64,000 nucleotides of DNA from Streptomyces flavofungini (GTDB taxonomy: Bacteria > Actinomycetota > Actinomycetes > Streptomycetales > Streptomycetaceae): contig NZ_CP128846.1 in the NCBI RefSeq assembly GCF_030388665.1, forward strand, positions 4,476,501 to 4,540,500. Reading direction: 5' to 3'. The position numbers were made by a program, and so were the translations under genes. Below are positions 17,115-24,877 of this stretch, piece by piece; position 1 is the first letter of the stretch; each line of letters opens with the position of its first letter. The notes under the pieces are model-generated. The model ran no database searches. It was not told the DNA's origin and worked only from the letters and a program-made list of their open reading frames with translations.

Positions 17115-18158
17115 GTGCTCCGACGTCCTCGCGCCGCCCTGTCCGCCGTGCTGCTGGTCCTCGCCTGCCTGCTCGTCCCGGTCGGCACGGTCTCGACGTG
17201 GGCGAAGTACGAGATCGAGGACGCCGACGCGTACGTCGCCACGATGGCGCCGCTCGCCTCCGACCCCGCCGTCCGCGACGCCGTCACCGCCGCGGTGACC
17301 GACTCCGTGGCCAAGGAGATCGACGCGGGCCCGCTGCAGTCCACCGTCGAGTCCTTCCTCCACGACGCGGTGCGCTCCTTCACCGAGACCAGCGCCTTCC
17401 GGACCGCGTGGAACGCCGCCAACCGAGCCGCCCACGACGCCGTCCAGTCCGCCCTCACCCACGACTCCGACGGCGCCGTCACCATCGACCTCGCCCCCAT
17501 CACCGAGCAGGTCAAACGGCAACTCACCGAGGAGGGCACGCCGTTCGCGAGCCGCATCCCGGTGCGGCACACCGAGGTTACCGTCATGCAGGCGCAGGAC
17601 CTCAGCCACTTCCGGAAGGGCTTCCGCATGCTCCAGGTCGCCGGTCTCTGGCTGCCCGTCGCCGCCGTGCTGCTCGCCGCGGGCGGCATCCTCCTCGCGG
17701 TACGCCGCCGCCGAGCCGTCACCGCCACCGCGCTCGGCGCGGCCGTCGGCGCCGCCACCCTCGCCGCCGCCATCGCCGTGGCCCGCGGCCTCACCCTCGC
17801 CGACCTGCCCCCCGACGTCTCCCGCACCGCCGCGGGCGCCGTCTACGACGCCCTCACCGACACCCTGCGCACGGCGTCGTGGGTGATCGTGGGCGTGGGC
17901 CTCGCGGTGGCGGCGGGGGCCTGGGTGAGCGGGCGGACGGGGTGGGCCGGTGGGGGTGGGGCGGCCGGGGGCGGGGGCGGCGGGGGTGAGAGCAGCGGGG
18001 CAGCGGTCGGCGAGGGGGTGTCCGGCGACGGGGTGTCCGGACCGGTCGGCGGAGGCAGCGCCTCCGGGGGAGCCGGCGTGGCTGGGGGCTCCGGCGCGCC
18101 CCGCCCGGCCGACTCCGTACCCCTGCGCAACCCCTCCGCCGCCCGTCCGCGTCCCTGA
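17115..18158 (+). CDS. Integral membrane protein with extracytoplasmic helical domain
   Basis: A 347-aa protein. One N-terminal helix (AVLLVLACLLVPVGTVSTWA) is followed by ~150 polar residues likely outside the cell, with EIEDADAYVATMAPLASDPAVRDAV typical of a recurring actinobacterial membrane family. Three or more C-terminal helices follow (LQVAGLWLPVAAVLLAAGGILLAV, ALGAAVGAATLAAAIAVA, TASWVIVGVGLAVAAGAWV). A long Gly/Ser tail closes it. Function unknown. GTG 17115 follows TTGAGGAC. Confidence 0.75.
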   Translation: MLRRPRAALSAVLLVLACLLVPVGTVSTWAKYEIEDADAYVATMAPLASDPAVRDAVTAAVTDSVAKEIDAGPLQSTVESFLHDAVRSFTETSAFRTAWNAANRAAHDAVQSALTHDSDGAVTIDLAPITEQVKRQLTEEGTPFASRIPVRHTEVTVMQAQDLSHFRKGFRMLQVAGLWLPVAAVLLAAGGILLAVRRRRAVTATALGAAVGAATLAAAIAVARGLTLADLPPDVSRTAAGAVYDALTDTLRTASWVIVGVGLAVAAGAWVSGRTGWAGGGGAAGGGGGGGESSGAAVGEGVSGDGVSGPVGGGSASGGAGVAGGSGAPRPADSVPLRNPSAARPRP

Positions 18159-18247
18159 GGGAGGATCTGTTCTGAGGACGTGGCGAATGCGGGCGCGCCG
18201 GTCACCGCCCCGTCGCCCCGGTGACGAAAGGGCGACCCTTGGAGCAC

Positions 18248-19270
18248 GTGACGGCACCGGCCACCCCTGCCGAGGCCGATTCCGACGGTTACGTGGACGA
18301 ACGGCCGCCGCGGAGTCACCGGGGCGCCGCGTGGACCGCCGGGATCCTGCTCGTCGGCGTGAGCGCCGTCCTCGGCTGCCGCATCGCCGACACCGACGCC
18401 GTCACCCCCGTGCCGCAGGTCCTCGCCTTCCTGCCGTGGCTCCTCGTGCCCGCCGTCGCCGGGCTGCTGCTCGCCGCCCTCGGGCGCTGGCGCGTCGGCC
18501 TCGTCTGGGCCGTGGCCGTGCTCGGCGGACTCGCCTGGTTCATCGAGCCGTACGGCAAGCTGTCCGACCCGGAGGGGCCGCCCGTCGCCGAGGTGCGGGT
18601 GCTCGCGTCCAACGTCGAGTTCGGACGCGGTACGCCGGGGCTGATCAAGGCGATACGGGAGCGGAAGCCGGACCTCGTCTTCGCCTCCGAGTGCGACCGG
18701 GCGTGCGACGGGAAGCTGCGGGCCGCGCTGCCGGAGTCCGCCTACCCCTACCGGGCCGCCGTCGCGTCCGCCGGGGACGACGGGGCCGACGGGTCGGTGA
18801 TCCTCAGCAACCTGCCGCTGAAGGAGGCCGCAGGGGTGCGCGGGACGCTGGGCATGCCGGGGGCGGTGGCCGAGGTGAAGGGGATCCCGGTACGGGTGCA
18901 GCTCGCCCATCCGATGCCGCCGACGCCCGGGGACCTCGGGCGGTGGCGGGCCGAGCTGGGGCGGCTGCGGGACTACGCCGCCGCGGGGGACGGGCGGCCC
19001 ACCATCGTCGCCGGGGACTTCAACGCCACCCAGGACCACGCCGCGTTCCGCCGCGTCCTCGACGCCGGTCTGCGGGACGCGGCCCGGCTCTCCGGGTCCT
19101 CCCGCACGCCGAGCTGGCCCACGTCGCTGCCGAGGCCGTTCGGGGCGCAGATCGACCACGTCCTGGCATCGGACGACTTCGCCGCGCACGACGCGCGGTT
19201 CCTGGAGATCGGGAACACCGACCACAGGGCGCTGCTCGTCGACCTGACGCTCCACCGCGGACAGGACTGA
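18248..19270 (+). CDS. Endonuclease/exonuclease/phosphatase (EEP) family membrane protein
   Basis: About 340 aa. Three N-terminal membrane helices occupy residues ~30-100 (TAGILLVGVSAVLGC, VLAFLPWLLVPAVAGLLLAAL, VGLVWAVAVLGGLAWFI). The extracytoplasmic EEP domain follows with VLASNVEF, DLVFASECD, the PTIVAGDFNAT motif, QIDHVLAS and the terminal NTDHRALLVDL; these carry the metal-binding and catalytic Asn, Glu, Asp and His. Likely an exported phosphodiesterase or phosphatase. GTG 18248 has GGAG three bases upstream; GTG 18221 is an in-frame alternative. Confidence 0.85.
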   Translation: MTAPATPAEADSDGYVDERPPRSHRGAAWTAGILLVGVSAVLGCRIADTDAVTPVPQVLAFLPWLLVPAVAGLLLAALGRWRVGLVWAVAVLGGLAWFIEPYGKLSDPEGPPVAEVRVLASNVEFGRGTPGLIKAIRERKPDLVFASECDRACDGKLRAALPESAYPYRAAVASAGDDGADGSVILSNLPLKEAAGVRGTLGMPGAVAEVKGIPVRVQLAHPMPPTPGDLGRWRAELGRLRDYAAAGDGRPTIVAGDFNATQDHAAFRRVLDAGLRDAARLSGSSRTPSWPTSLPRPFGAQIDHVLASDDFAAHDARFLEIGNTDHRALLVDLTLHRGQD

Positions 19271-19299
19271 CCCGCCCGGCACCCGCGGTGACACCCCTC

Positions 19300-19362
19300 T
19301 GTCCCGGCTGTCCCGGCTGCCCCGGCTGCCCCGACTGCCCCGACTGCCCCGACTGCCCCGAC
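19300..19362. repeat. Seven tandem 9-bp repeats between convergent genes
   Basis: Seven 9-base units from TGTCCCGGC to TGCCCCGAC run without interruption between the EEP gene stop (19270) and the FUSC gene stop (19372). Two units are TGTCCCGGC, one TGCCCCGGC and four TGCCCCGAC, so the array shows a graded series of point changes along its length. Confidence 0.85.
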
Positions 19363-19371
19363 TATCCGCCG

Positions 19372-21405
19372 TTATCTCCGGGGAGACGCCACCGCGCGGG
19401 CCGCGGTCACTTCCTGGCGCAGGGGTCCGAGCACGCCGTCCTCGGGCCCGGTGAACGCGGCGGGCACCGGCACCAGGACCTCCACCTCGCGCAGCCCCTC
19501 GGCCAGTTCGCGGAGCTGACGGGAGACCTCGGCGACCTCGTCGGGGCCGGGGGCGGGGGCTCCGTGCCGTACCCGCACCCGTGCGGCGGTCGTCGCGTCG
19601 ACGATGCGTTCCACGGCCACGACGAGCGGCCACCACGCGGCGGCGCGGGCGCCGGTCGGCGGGGGCTCGGTCAGGGCGCGCTGGAACTCGGTGCGGATGT
19701 CGGAGAGGTCGCGGTAGAGGCGGCGGCGCATGCGGGCGCGGGCGGCGGGGGCGGTGGCGTCGGGGTCGTCGCCGAAGGCGCACTCCACGTAGCGGGCCGT
19801 GTCGGCGACGGCGTCGGCGAGGCGGTCGCCGATGCGGGTGTGCCAGCTCTCCGGCCAGAGGAGATAGCCCGCGACGAGTGCGATGGCGCAGCCGATGAGG
19901 CTGTCGACGAGGCGCGGCAGGACGAGGCCGAAGCCCTGGTGGTTGAGGACGTCGGAGAGGAGCAGGATGACGGGGGTGATGGCGGCCGTCTGGTAGCCGT
20001 AGCCCCGGGGGGTCAGCGCGGGGATGAGGGTGGCGAGGACCAGCACGACCGGCACGTCCCACCAGCCGCGCTCCACGGAGGACAGGACGGCGGCGGCGAC
20101 CACCAGACCCGCCGCCGTGCCCAGCGCCCGCAGCACCGCCCGCGAGAACACCGAGCCGAAGTCCGGCTTCAGGACGAACGTGATGGTCAGGGCCACCCAG
20201 TACGAGCGCGGTACGTCGATCAGGGAGACCAGGCACTGCGCGATGCCGATGCACAGGGCGAGGCGCAGGCCGTAGCGCCAGGACGCGCCGGACAGGACGA
20301 CGTTGCGGGTGGCGCGGCGGGCGCGCACGCGCAGGGCCGCGGGACGGCCGAGGCGGTCCTCGGCGTGGATGACGGTGAGCGGGTCGGGGTCGGCGAGGGT
20401 GTCGGCGGCGTGCCGCAGGGCGTGGTGCACGGCGCGGGCGGCGGGACCGTGCGGGTGCGGCAGCTCGTCGGGGAGGCCGAGGTCCGGGTAGGCGTCGTGC
20501 GGGGGCCGCGCACCCCGGTCGCCGCCGACGCCGAACTTCCCGCGTTCGCCCCGCCCCACCGCGTCCGCGAGCCTCCGCATCGCCGCCGCCAGTTCCGGCG
20601 GCAGCTTCTCGCCGTACTGGTGGGCGGTGGGGGCGGCCTCGACGACGGGGGTGATGGCGTTGAGTTCGGCGATGAGGCGGACCAGTTCGGGGCTGCGGCC
20701 GTGGTCGCGCGCGCGGCGGGCGAGGACGAGGTCGTAGGCCTGGTTGAGGGAGGCGGTGACGTCGGCGCGGGCCTTGTCGTACGCCGCGTGCTGGTCGGCG
20801 GCGCGCTCGCCGGTGCCCGCGGCCTCCAGCAGCGCGGCGGCACTCCGGTACGTCGCCGCGACCGCGGCCCGCTCCGGCACCCCGGACCGCAGCGGCCAGG
20901 CGAGCAGCGCCAGGGCGAGGACGAGCAGACCGCCGCCCGTCATCAGGGCGGGCGCGAGCCACCACTCGCCGGGCAGCGGCAGACCCGCGCCGATCACACA
21001 GTTGAGCAGGAGCAGCAGCCCCGACACGGAGGCGACGGCGCCGATCGTCGACATCATCCCGGAGACCAGGGCGACGAGCGTGACCGCGCCCACCGCGGCC
21101 CAGCCGTGGCCGAAGACGAGCGCGCCGAGGGTGACGCCGAGGGCGCCGAAGAGCTGGGGGACCGCGATGTTGAGGATGCGCATGCGGTACGCGTCCGCCG
21201 TGTCGCCGATCACCCCGGAGAGCGCGCCCATCGAGGCGAGGGCGCCGTACGCCGGTTCGCCCGCGGCAGTGCCGACGGCCAGGGGCAGCGACATGGCGAT
21301 CGCCGCGCGGGCCACGGCGGCCCAGGGGACGGGGGCGGGCTGCGGCTTGAGGGAGCGGACCAGCCAGTCGGGCGGGGTGAGGGGCCTGAGGGTGCGGTTC
21401 CGCAT
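19372..21405 (-). CDS. FUSC-family (aromatic acid exporter-like) membrane protein
   Basis: A 677-aa protein with the duplicated FUSC layout. A first block of ~6 helices spans residues 25-180 (LPLAVGTAAGEPAYGALASMG and following), then a ~180-residue cytosolic helical region, then a second block of ~6 helices near 365-520 (LALCIGIAQCLVSLIDVPRSYWVALTITFVLKPDFGS is diagnostic). A helical C-terminal tail follows. Members export aromatic acids or similar amphipathic compounds. ATG 21405 is preferred; ATG 21414 is an alternative. Confidence 0.85.
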   Translation of the reverse strand: MRNRTLRPLTPPDWLVRSLKPQPAPVPWAAVARAAIAMSLPLAVGTAAGEPAYGALASMGALSGVIGDTADAYRMRILNIAVPQLFGALGVTLGALVFGHGWAAVGAVTLVALVSGMMSTIGAVASVSGLLLLLNCVIGAGLPLPGEWWLAPALMTGGGLLVLALALLAWPLRSGVPERAAVAATYRSAAALLEAAGTGERAADQHAAYDKARADVTASLNQAYDLVLARRARDHGRSPELVRLIAELNAITPVVEAAPTAHQYGEKLPPELAAAMRRLADAVGRGERGKFGVGGDRGARPPHDAYPDLGLPDELPHPHGPAARAVHHALRHAADTLADPDPLTVIHAEDRLGRPAALRVRARRATRNVVLSGASWRYGLRLALCIGIAQCLVSLIDVPRSYWVALTITFVLKPDFGSVFSRAVLRALGTAAGLVVAAAVLSSVERGWWDVPVVLVLATLIPALTPRGYGYQTAAITPVILLLSDVLNHQGFGLVLPRLVDSLIGCAIALVAGYLLWPESWHTRIGDRLADAVADTARYVECAFGDDPDATAPAARARMRRRLYRDLSDIRTEFQRALTEPPPTGARAAAWWPLVVAVERIVDATTAARVRVRHGAPAPGPDEVAEVSRQLRELAEGLREVEVLVPVPAAFTGPEDGVLGPLRQEVTAARAVASPRR

Positions 21406-21545
21406 GTGGCCCATTATCGCGGGGGCCGGGTGACCTGCGCGTACGCGGGGCCCGCGGGACCTTCCACACGCCGGAAGCAACCCGGAAGCGACCCCCGGAA
21501 CCAACGCTGGAAGCACGCACCCGAAGCCGCGCCGGACGCAGAACG

Positions 21546-21574
21546 GTGCGGCAGCACCGAACGTGCTGCCGCAC
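21546..21574 (-). terminator. Terminator hairpin downstream of snpA
   Basis: GTGCGGCAGCAC (21546-21557) and GTGCTGCCGCAC (21563-21574) are a perfect 12-base stem with a five-base loop, 46 bases past the snapalysin stop on the minus strand. Two direct 15-base repeats (21585-21614) lie between the stop and the stem. Confidence 0.8.
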
Positions 21575-21619
21575 CACCCTCTGGTCTGGCTGCTGCTGGT
21601 CTGGCTGCTGCTGGTCGGA

Positions 21620-22294
21620 CTACTTCTGGACCTGCTTCATCGCCTTGGCGAGGCCGTTCGCCCACAGCTGGTTGACGCGGGCGCGCTCAGCCGCGTTCGG
21701 CTGGGCGTTCTGGCAGGAGGGGCCGGGGCCGCCGCCCGACATCAGCTCGGAGCACGGGCCCCGGTAGTTGTCGCGGAGGCCGAGGACGTGCCCGGTCTCG
21801 TGGGCGGTGACGCGGGTGGAGTTGTACTGCTGGTTCTGCCGGTAGTCGAGGAAGATGTAGCCACGGCCGTGGCCGTCGGTGCTGGCGTACGAACCGCGCG
21901 GGTCGTTGCCCTCGCGGTACGAGAAGCTCGCACCACTCGTGCCCTGCTGGAGCTTGACGTTGGTGACGGCGGCGTTCCATATCGAGGTGGACGCCGCGAT
22001 CTGCTGACGGAAGGTCGGAGCCTGCGAGGCGTTGTACGTCACGGTGACGGCCTTGGCGCCCGGGTTGGCGGCGCGCTTCTCGGCGACGGCCTTGACGACC
22101 GCCTCGAAGAACGCCTTGTTCGCGGCGGCCTCTTCACCGGAGCCCTGGTAGCGGGCGACGGAGGCGGCCGTGGACACCGAGGACTTCTCGGCACCCGCCC
22201 GGGGGGAGTCGGCAGCCGAGGCGACGGTCGACGTTCCGAGCGCGGCGGCGGCGAGACCGAGGGCGGCGGCGACGGACAGGTAACGCTTGTGCAT
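21620..22294 (-). CDS. snpA: Snapalysin (extracellular small neutral metalloprotease, M7)
   Basis: A 224-aa secreted zinc protease. The signal peptide is residues 1-28 (ending ASA), followed by a short propeptide to ~residue 80. The catalytic motif is [11 protein letters not shown], giving His165, Glu166, His169 and the Asp175 third ligand that marks the snapalysin family. [22 protein letters not shown] follows with two cysteines for the disulfide. Length matches known Streptomyces enzymes. It faces the LysR gene at 22504, the usual snpA/snpR arrangement in which the LysR protein activates protease expression. Confidence 0.93.
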   Translation of the reverse strand: MHKRYLSVAAALGLAAAALGTSTVASAADSPRAGAEKSSVSTAASVARYQGSGEEAAANKAFFEAVVKAVAEKRAANPGAKAVTVTYNASQAPTFRQQIAASTSIWNAAVTNVKLQQGTSGASFSYREGNDPRGSYASTDGHGRGYIFLDYRQNQQYNSTRVTAHETGHVLGLRDNYRGPCSELMSGGGPGPSCQNAQPNAAERARVNQLWANGLAKAMKQVQK

Positions 22295-22384
22295 GTGGGG
22301 GGCTCCCTACTCGTTCGATGAAAGGTGAACGTTTCGGTACCCGTGAGTGTCGGGGAGCCACGGCGCCCGCGGATGATGGCAGAT

Positions 22385-22407
22385 GGCGATAGGGCGGGGC
22401 TATCACC
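22385..22407. promoter_or_regulatory. Candidate LysR operator between snpA and its regulator
   Basis: GGCGATAG, seven bases, then CTATCACC form a near-perfect inverted repeat (seven of eight pairs) containing the T-N11-A pattern of LysR sites. It lies 91 bases upstream of the snpA start and 97 upstream of the regulator start. Confidence 0.55.
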
Positions 22408-22503
22408 GCACATCCGGACACCGGTCGTACGTACCAACTGATGGGGGTCCGTAGGGGTTTGGGAGGCTGGTGTGAGCACGTCAGCCGTTCTACTCTCACG
22501 CCC

Positions 22504-23625
22504 ATGGAGCTCGAGGTCAGGCATCTCCGCGCACTCTGTGCCATCGCCGACACCGGAAGCCTGCACAAGGCCGCCCGCCAACTCGGCATGAGCCAGCCCT
22601 CCCTGACCACCCAGCTGCGCCGCATCGAGCACGCCGTCGGCGGCCAGCTGTTCGCCCGCGAACGCACCGGCTGCCGCCCCACCCCCCTCGGCCGCGTCGT
22701 CCTGAGCCGCGCCCGCCCCCTGGTCGTGGAGATGCGCGCCCTGGTCACCGAGGCCAGGGCCACGGCGGCGCGCGCCGACGACGGCACCCCGCGGCTGCGC
22801 ATCGGCTCCACCGCGAGCCGCGCCATACCGGGCTGGCTGCGCCGCCTCCGGCACCGTATGCCCGGCACCGAGACCTCCCTCCAGATGGACGTCTCCGCGA
22901 ACGCGCTCCTGCAAATGGTGGCCGCCGGGCAGCTTGACATCGCCTTCGTCCACGAGGTCGAGGGCTGCCCGCTGCGCCTGCCCGACGGGCTGCGCGAACG
23001 CGTCCTCGTCGACCGCGAGCCGCAGTTCGTCTCACTCGCCGCCGACCATCCCGCGGCCCGCGAGGACGTCGTCCACCTCACGGACCTCGCCGACGACCGC
23101 TGGATGGTGGACCCGACGGTCGACGGCGAATGGGACGGATTGCAAAGGGTGTTGCGGGAGGCCGGGCTCAACCCGCGCGTCCTGCACGGCGATTACCTCA
23201 CCGCCGCGACCCTGGTGGCCACCGGCGAGGTCGTCACCGTCTGCCAGCCCACCTCGGTCGCGAGACCCGACATGGCGGTCAGACCCCTGGCCGGCGACCC
23301 GCTCGGCGTCCGCCTCCTGGTCGCCGCCCGTACGACGGCGGAGCTGGACGCGGTCTACGGCGAGCTGGAGGCCGCGTACTGGGAGGCCGCCGCGGAGTCC
23401 CCGGCGTACCAGGACTGGCTCCTCGGCGGCAGAGGTCGCGAGAGGCACGAGCACAGACACGAGCAGAGACGCGAGCAGAGAGGCACCGCCCCGGTGCCGG
23501 TTCCCGTGGCGATACCGGTCCCGATGCCGACCACAGCCCCGCTCCCCGCCCCCGCCGCCACCCCCGTCCCGCCCCCGGACCTAGGTCCCGCGGCATCTCA
23601 GGACCTTCGCCCCACCCCCCTCTAG
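22504..23625 (+). CDS. snpR: LysR-family regulator, SnpR-like activator of snapalysin
   Basis: A 373-aa LTTR. The helix-turn-helix (MELEVRHLRALCAIADTGSL, then KAARQLGMSQPSLTTQLRRIE) is at the extreme N-terminus, followed by the periplasmic-binding-like effector domain to residue ~310. A His/Arg/Glu then Pro/Val-rich tail of ~65 residues is unusually long for the family and probably disordered. No ribosome-binding site is visible before ATG 22504, suggesting a leaderless or short-leader mRNA. The name rests on its divergent position beside snpA, as in other Streptomyces. Confidence 0.85.
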   Translation: MELEVRHLRALCAIADTGSLHKAARQLGMSQPSLTTQLRRIEHAVGGQLFARERTGCRPTPLGRVVLSRARPLVVEMRALVTEARATAARADDGTPRLRIGSTASRAIPGWLRRLRHRMPGTETSLQMDVSANALLQMVAAGQLDIAFVHEVEGCPLRLPDGLRERVLVDREPQFVSLAADHPAAREDVVHLTDLADDRWMVDPTVDGEWDGLQRVLREAGLNPRVLHGDYLTAATLVATGEVVTVCQPTSVARPDMAVRPLAGDPLGVRLLVAARTTAELDAVYGELEAAYWEAAAESPAYQDWLLGGRGRERHEHRHEQRREQRGTAPVPVPVAIPVPMPTTAPLPAPAATPVPPPDLGPAASQDLRPTPL

Positions 23626-23801
23626 ACCCCACCTGACCTGCGATTTTTACCGTTTTACGGTTCCGCGTCACGGTATCCGGCCGGTTGTTACGTTTCCTAC
23701 GGATGACGCACACATGGCGCCCGTAGCTTCATATCCGTCGCCACCGCAAAGGGGCACAAAGACGGACCGTACGCAAGCCAGCCACGAGGGAAGTCCACGC
23801 C

Positions 23802-24812
23802 ATGCGCGCCACCCGACGCACCATCCGCACCGCCGCCATCGCCACCGGCGCGATCGCCGCGCTCGCCGTCCCCACCACCGCGGCGTTCGCGGACGCACCG
23901 TCCACCCCGCGGCCCCAGGTGGCCCCGGGCGACGAGAGCACCCCCGCGCCCAAGCCGGACGACGAGGCCACGCCGACCCCGAAGCCCGACGACGAGGTCA
24001 CCCCGACACCGACGCCGGACGACAGGACGACGCCGGACGACAGGACCACGCCCGACGACACCACCGACCCCGACAAGCCGGTCCCCGGCGGCTGGGAGTC
24101 CAAGGGCACCGTCAGCCTGGGCGGCGGCTGGACCGCGGACGTCGACGTGAACGCCTCCGCCCGCAGCGCCGAGGCGCGGCTCTTCCTGAACGGCAAGGCC
24201 AAGGGCTCCCTGAAGGCGTACGTCAAGCCCGCGTCCACCAAGATCAACGGCTGTACGTTCACGCTCACCGCGGACGGCACGGTCACCAAGACCGGCAAGC
24301 CGACCCCGCCGAAGCCCAAGCCGCAGCCGTCGAAGAAGCGGACCTTCGTCCGTGAGTACAGGAACCTCGCCGAGTCCGGCTTCGACGCCAAGGTCTACAA
24401 GACCAAGGCGGGGTACGAGGCCGACATGATCGGCACGTCCCCGAGCAGCGGCAAGAAGATCGTCTGGGACACCCTCAAGCAGCGCGGCACCAAGGCGGCG
24501 TACGGGCAGCACAACGGCGCCCACTTCGTGCTCAACCCCGACGGCACCATGAAGGGCTGGGTCGAGGGCCGCACCGGCGGCAAGCCGAAGACGCACACCG
24601 GGGCCGCCGGGACCGGGAACTCGACCGGGAACTCGACCCGCGCCTCGGCGTCCGACCGGGCCGTCCCGCGGGGCGGCGTGAAGGCAGGCGCCGAGAACGC
24701 CTCCCCGGCCTCGCACGGCACCCCGCTGGTCGCCGCGGGCGGCGGCATGGCGGCGCTGGGCGCGGCGGGCCTGGGCTTCGCGATGTACCGCCGCAAGCAG
24801 CACGACCAATAG
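23802..24812 (+). CDS. Secreted, C-terminally membrane-anchored surface protein
   Basis: A 336-aa protein with a signal peptide (residues 1-30, ending AFA). An acidic Thr/Pro repeat stretch (units like TPTPKPDDE, residues ~40-90) precedes a globular middle with GGGWTADVDVNAS, then a Pro/Lys linker, a second globular part (EYRNLAESGFDAKVYKTKAGYEADMIG), and a C-terminal helix GGGMAALGAAGLGFAMYRRK. The tail resembles sortase-type anchors, but no LPxTG or LAxTG motif is present, so anchoring is probably by the helix. GAGGGAAG precedes ATG 23802. Function unknown. The 176 bases upstream contain an ACCG-TTTTA-CGGT palindrome at 23649. Confidence 0.8.
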   Translation: MRATRRTIRTAAIATGAIAALAVPTTAAFADAPSTPRPQVAPGDESTPAPKPDDEATPTPKPDDEVTPTPTPDDRTTPDDRTTPDDTTDPDKPVPGGWESKGTVSLGGGWTADVDVNASARSAEARLFLNGKAKGSLKAYVKPASTKINGCTFTLTADGTVTKTGKPTPPKPKPQPSKKRTFVREYRNLAESGFDAKVYKTKAGYEADMIGTSPSSGKKIVWDTLKQRGTKAAYGQHNGAHFVLNPDGTMKGWVEGRTGGKPKTHTGAAGTGNSTGNSTRASASDRAVPRGGVKAGAENASPASHGTPLVAAGGGMAALGAAGLGFAMYRRKQHDQ

Positions 24813-24820
24813 GACGCGGT

Positions 24821-24864
24821 ACGTGCGTGGGGCGCCCCTCCCCCGAGGGGGGCGCCCCACACGT
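24821..24864. terminator. Bidirectional terminator between convergent genes
   Basis: A long stem: GTGGGGCGCCCCTC pairs with GAGGGGGGCGCCCCAC with two bulged bases, and ACGT ends extend it. It fills the gap between the surface-protein stop (24812) and the phoX stop (24878). Confidence 0.8.
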
Positions 24865-24877
24865 GCTCCTCGACGTC

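Noticed and set aside
17843..21577. Very long minus-strand frame (over 1200 codons)
   Set aside because: It covers several real genes on both strands and is Arg/Pro/Gly-rich; such open antisense frames are expected at this GC content.
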